Source: Flaccisagitta enflata (Eukaryota; Chaetognatha; Sagittoidea; Aphragmophora). Taken from it: DNA of 64,000 nucleotides. A program made the translations under genes and the position numbers. The notes beneath the pieces are model-generated. The model did no database searches, had not been told where the DNA came from, and was given only the letters and a program-made list of their open reading frames with translations. The DNA is taken from contig OZ231126.1 of NCBI GenBank assembly GCA_965153355.1, positions 80,414,001 to 80,478,000 of the forward strand, in the 5' to 3' direction. Of this stretch, positions 63,993 through 64,000 are shown one piece after another; positions within the stretch are counted from its first letter, which is position 1, and every line of letters starts with the position of its first letter.

Positions 63993-64000
63993 GAAAAAAA

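Overview
This is a 64 kb stretch of an animal nuclear genome, most likely a marine or aquatic invertebrate. I cannot name the species. The evidence is spliceosomal introns with clear donor, acceptor and pyrimidine-tract signals, animal-type DNA transposon families (Tc1/mariner-like, hAT-like and KDZ/HMGXB3-like), a jockey-type LINE tail, tRNA-derived repeats, and an extreme density of microsatellites and minisatellites. There is no rRNA gene, CRISPR array or prokaryotic operon.

Region 1 (1-19.4 kb) holds the genes. After a gag-like scrap at the left edge, four multi-exon genes lie on the minus strand, read right to left: gene D (19419-16566; 342 aa with a Cys cluster, a nuclear-localisation-like stretch and a C-terminal zinc finger), gene A (14404-10470; about 863 aa, resembling KDZ/HMGXB3-type transposases), gene B (8654-5452; 415 aa, unrecognised, with a WWPEKIPF motif and a basic/acidic tail) and gene C (3199-935; 188 aa, Cys-rich N-terminus, acidic middle, three SUMO-interaction-like motifs at the C-terminus). 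I inferred the splice junctions by hand. Reading phase is preserved at all nine proposed junctions and no coding exon is disrupted, while most introns and gaps are full of MITEs and simple repeats. My working idea is that A-D form one large, previously undescribed KDZ-type element, or a domesticated remnant of one, carrying accessory DNA-binding and SUMO-binding proteins. No terminal repeats were found, so chance neighbourhood remains possible.

Region 2 (19.8-27.5 kb) is a tandem array of thirteen units of about 486 bp plus a partial leading unit. Each unit carries two tRNA-like modules in opposite orientations. Related sequence patches flank the array on both sides.

Region 3 (27.5-53 kb) is repeat desert: long CA/GT, CT/GA, AAC/GTT and AATG tracts, a truncated LINE with a duplicated tail, tRNA-like SINE heads, and minisatellites of 25, 21, 28, 89/74 and 26 bp.

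Region 4 (53-64 kb) has a 57-bp minisatellite with an acidic open frame, a 24-bp palindromic minisatellite and many nested mobile elements. A 179-bp family (family H) recurs through the whole window. Its insertion at 63.3 kb can be compared with an empty copy of the same target 70 bp away: it left no target-site duplication and ends in CTGA after a hairpin, which suggests a Helitron-like mechanism. A three-level nest (H > MITE B > MITE A) lies at 61.3-62.3 kb.
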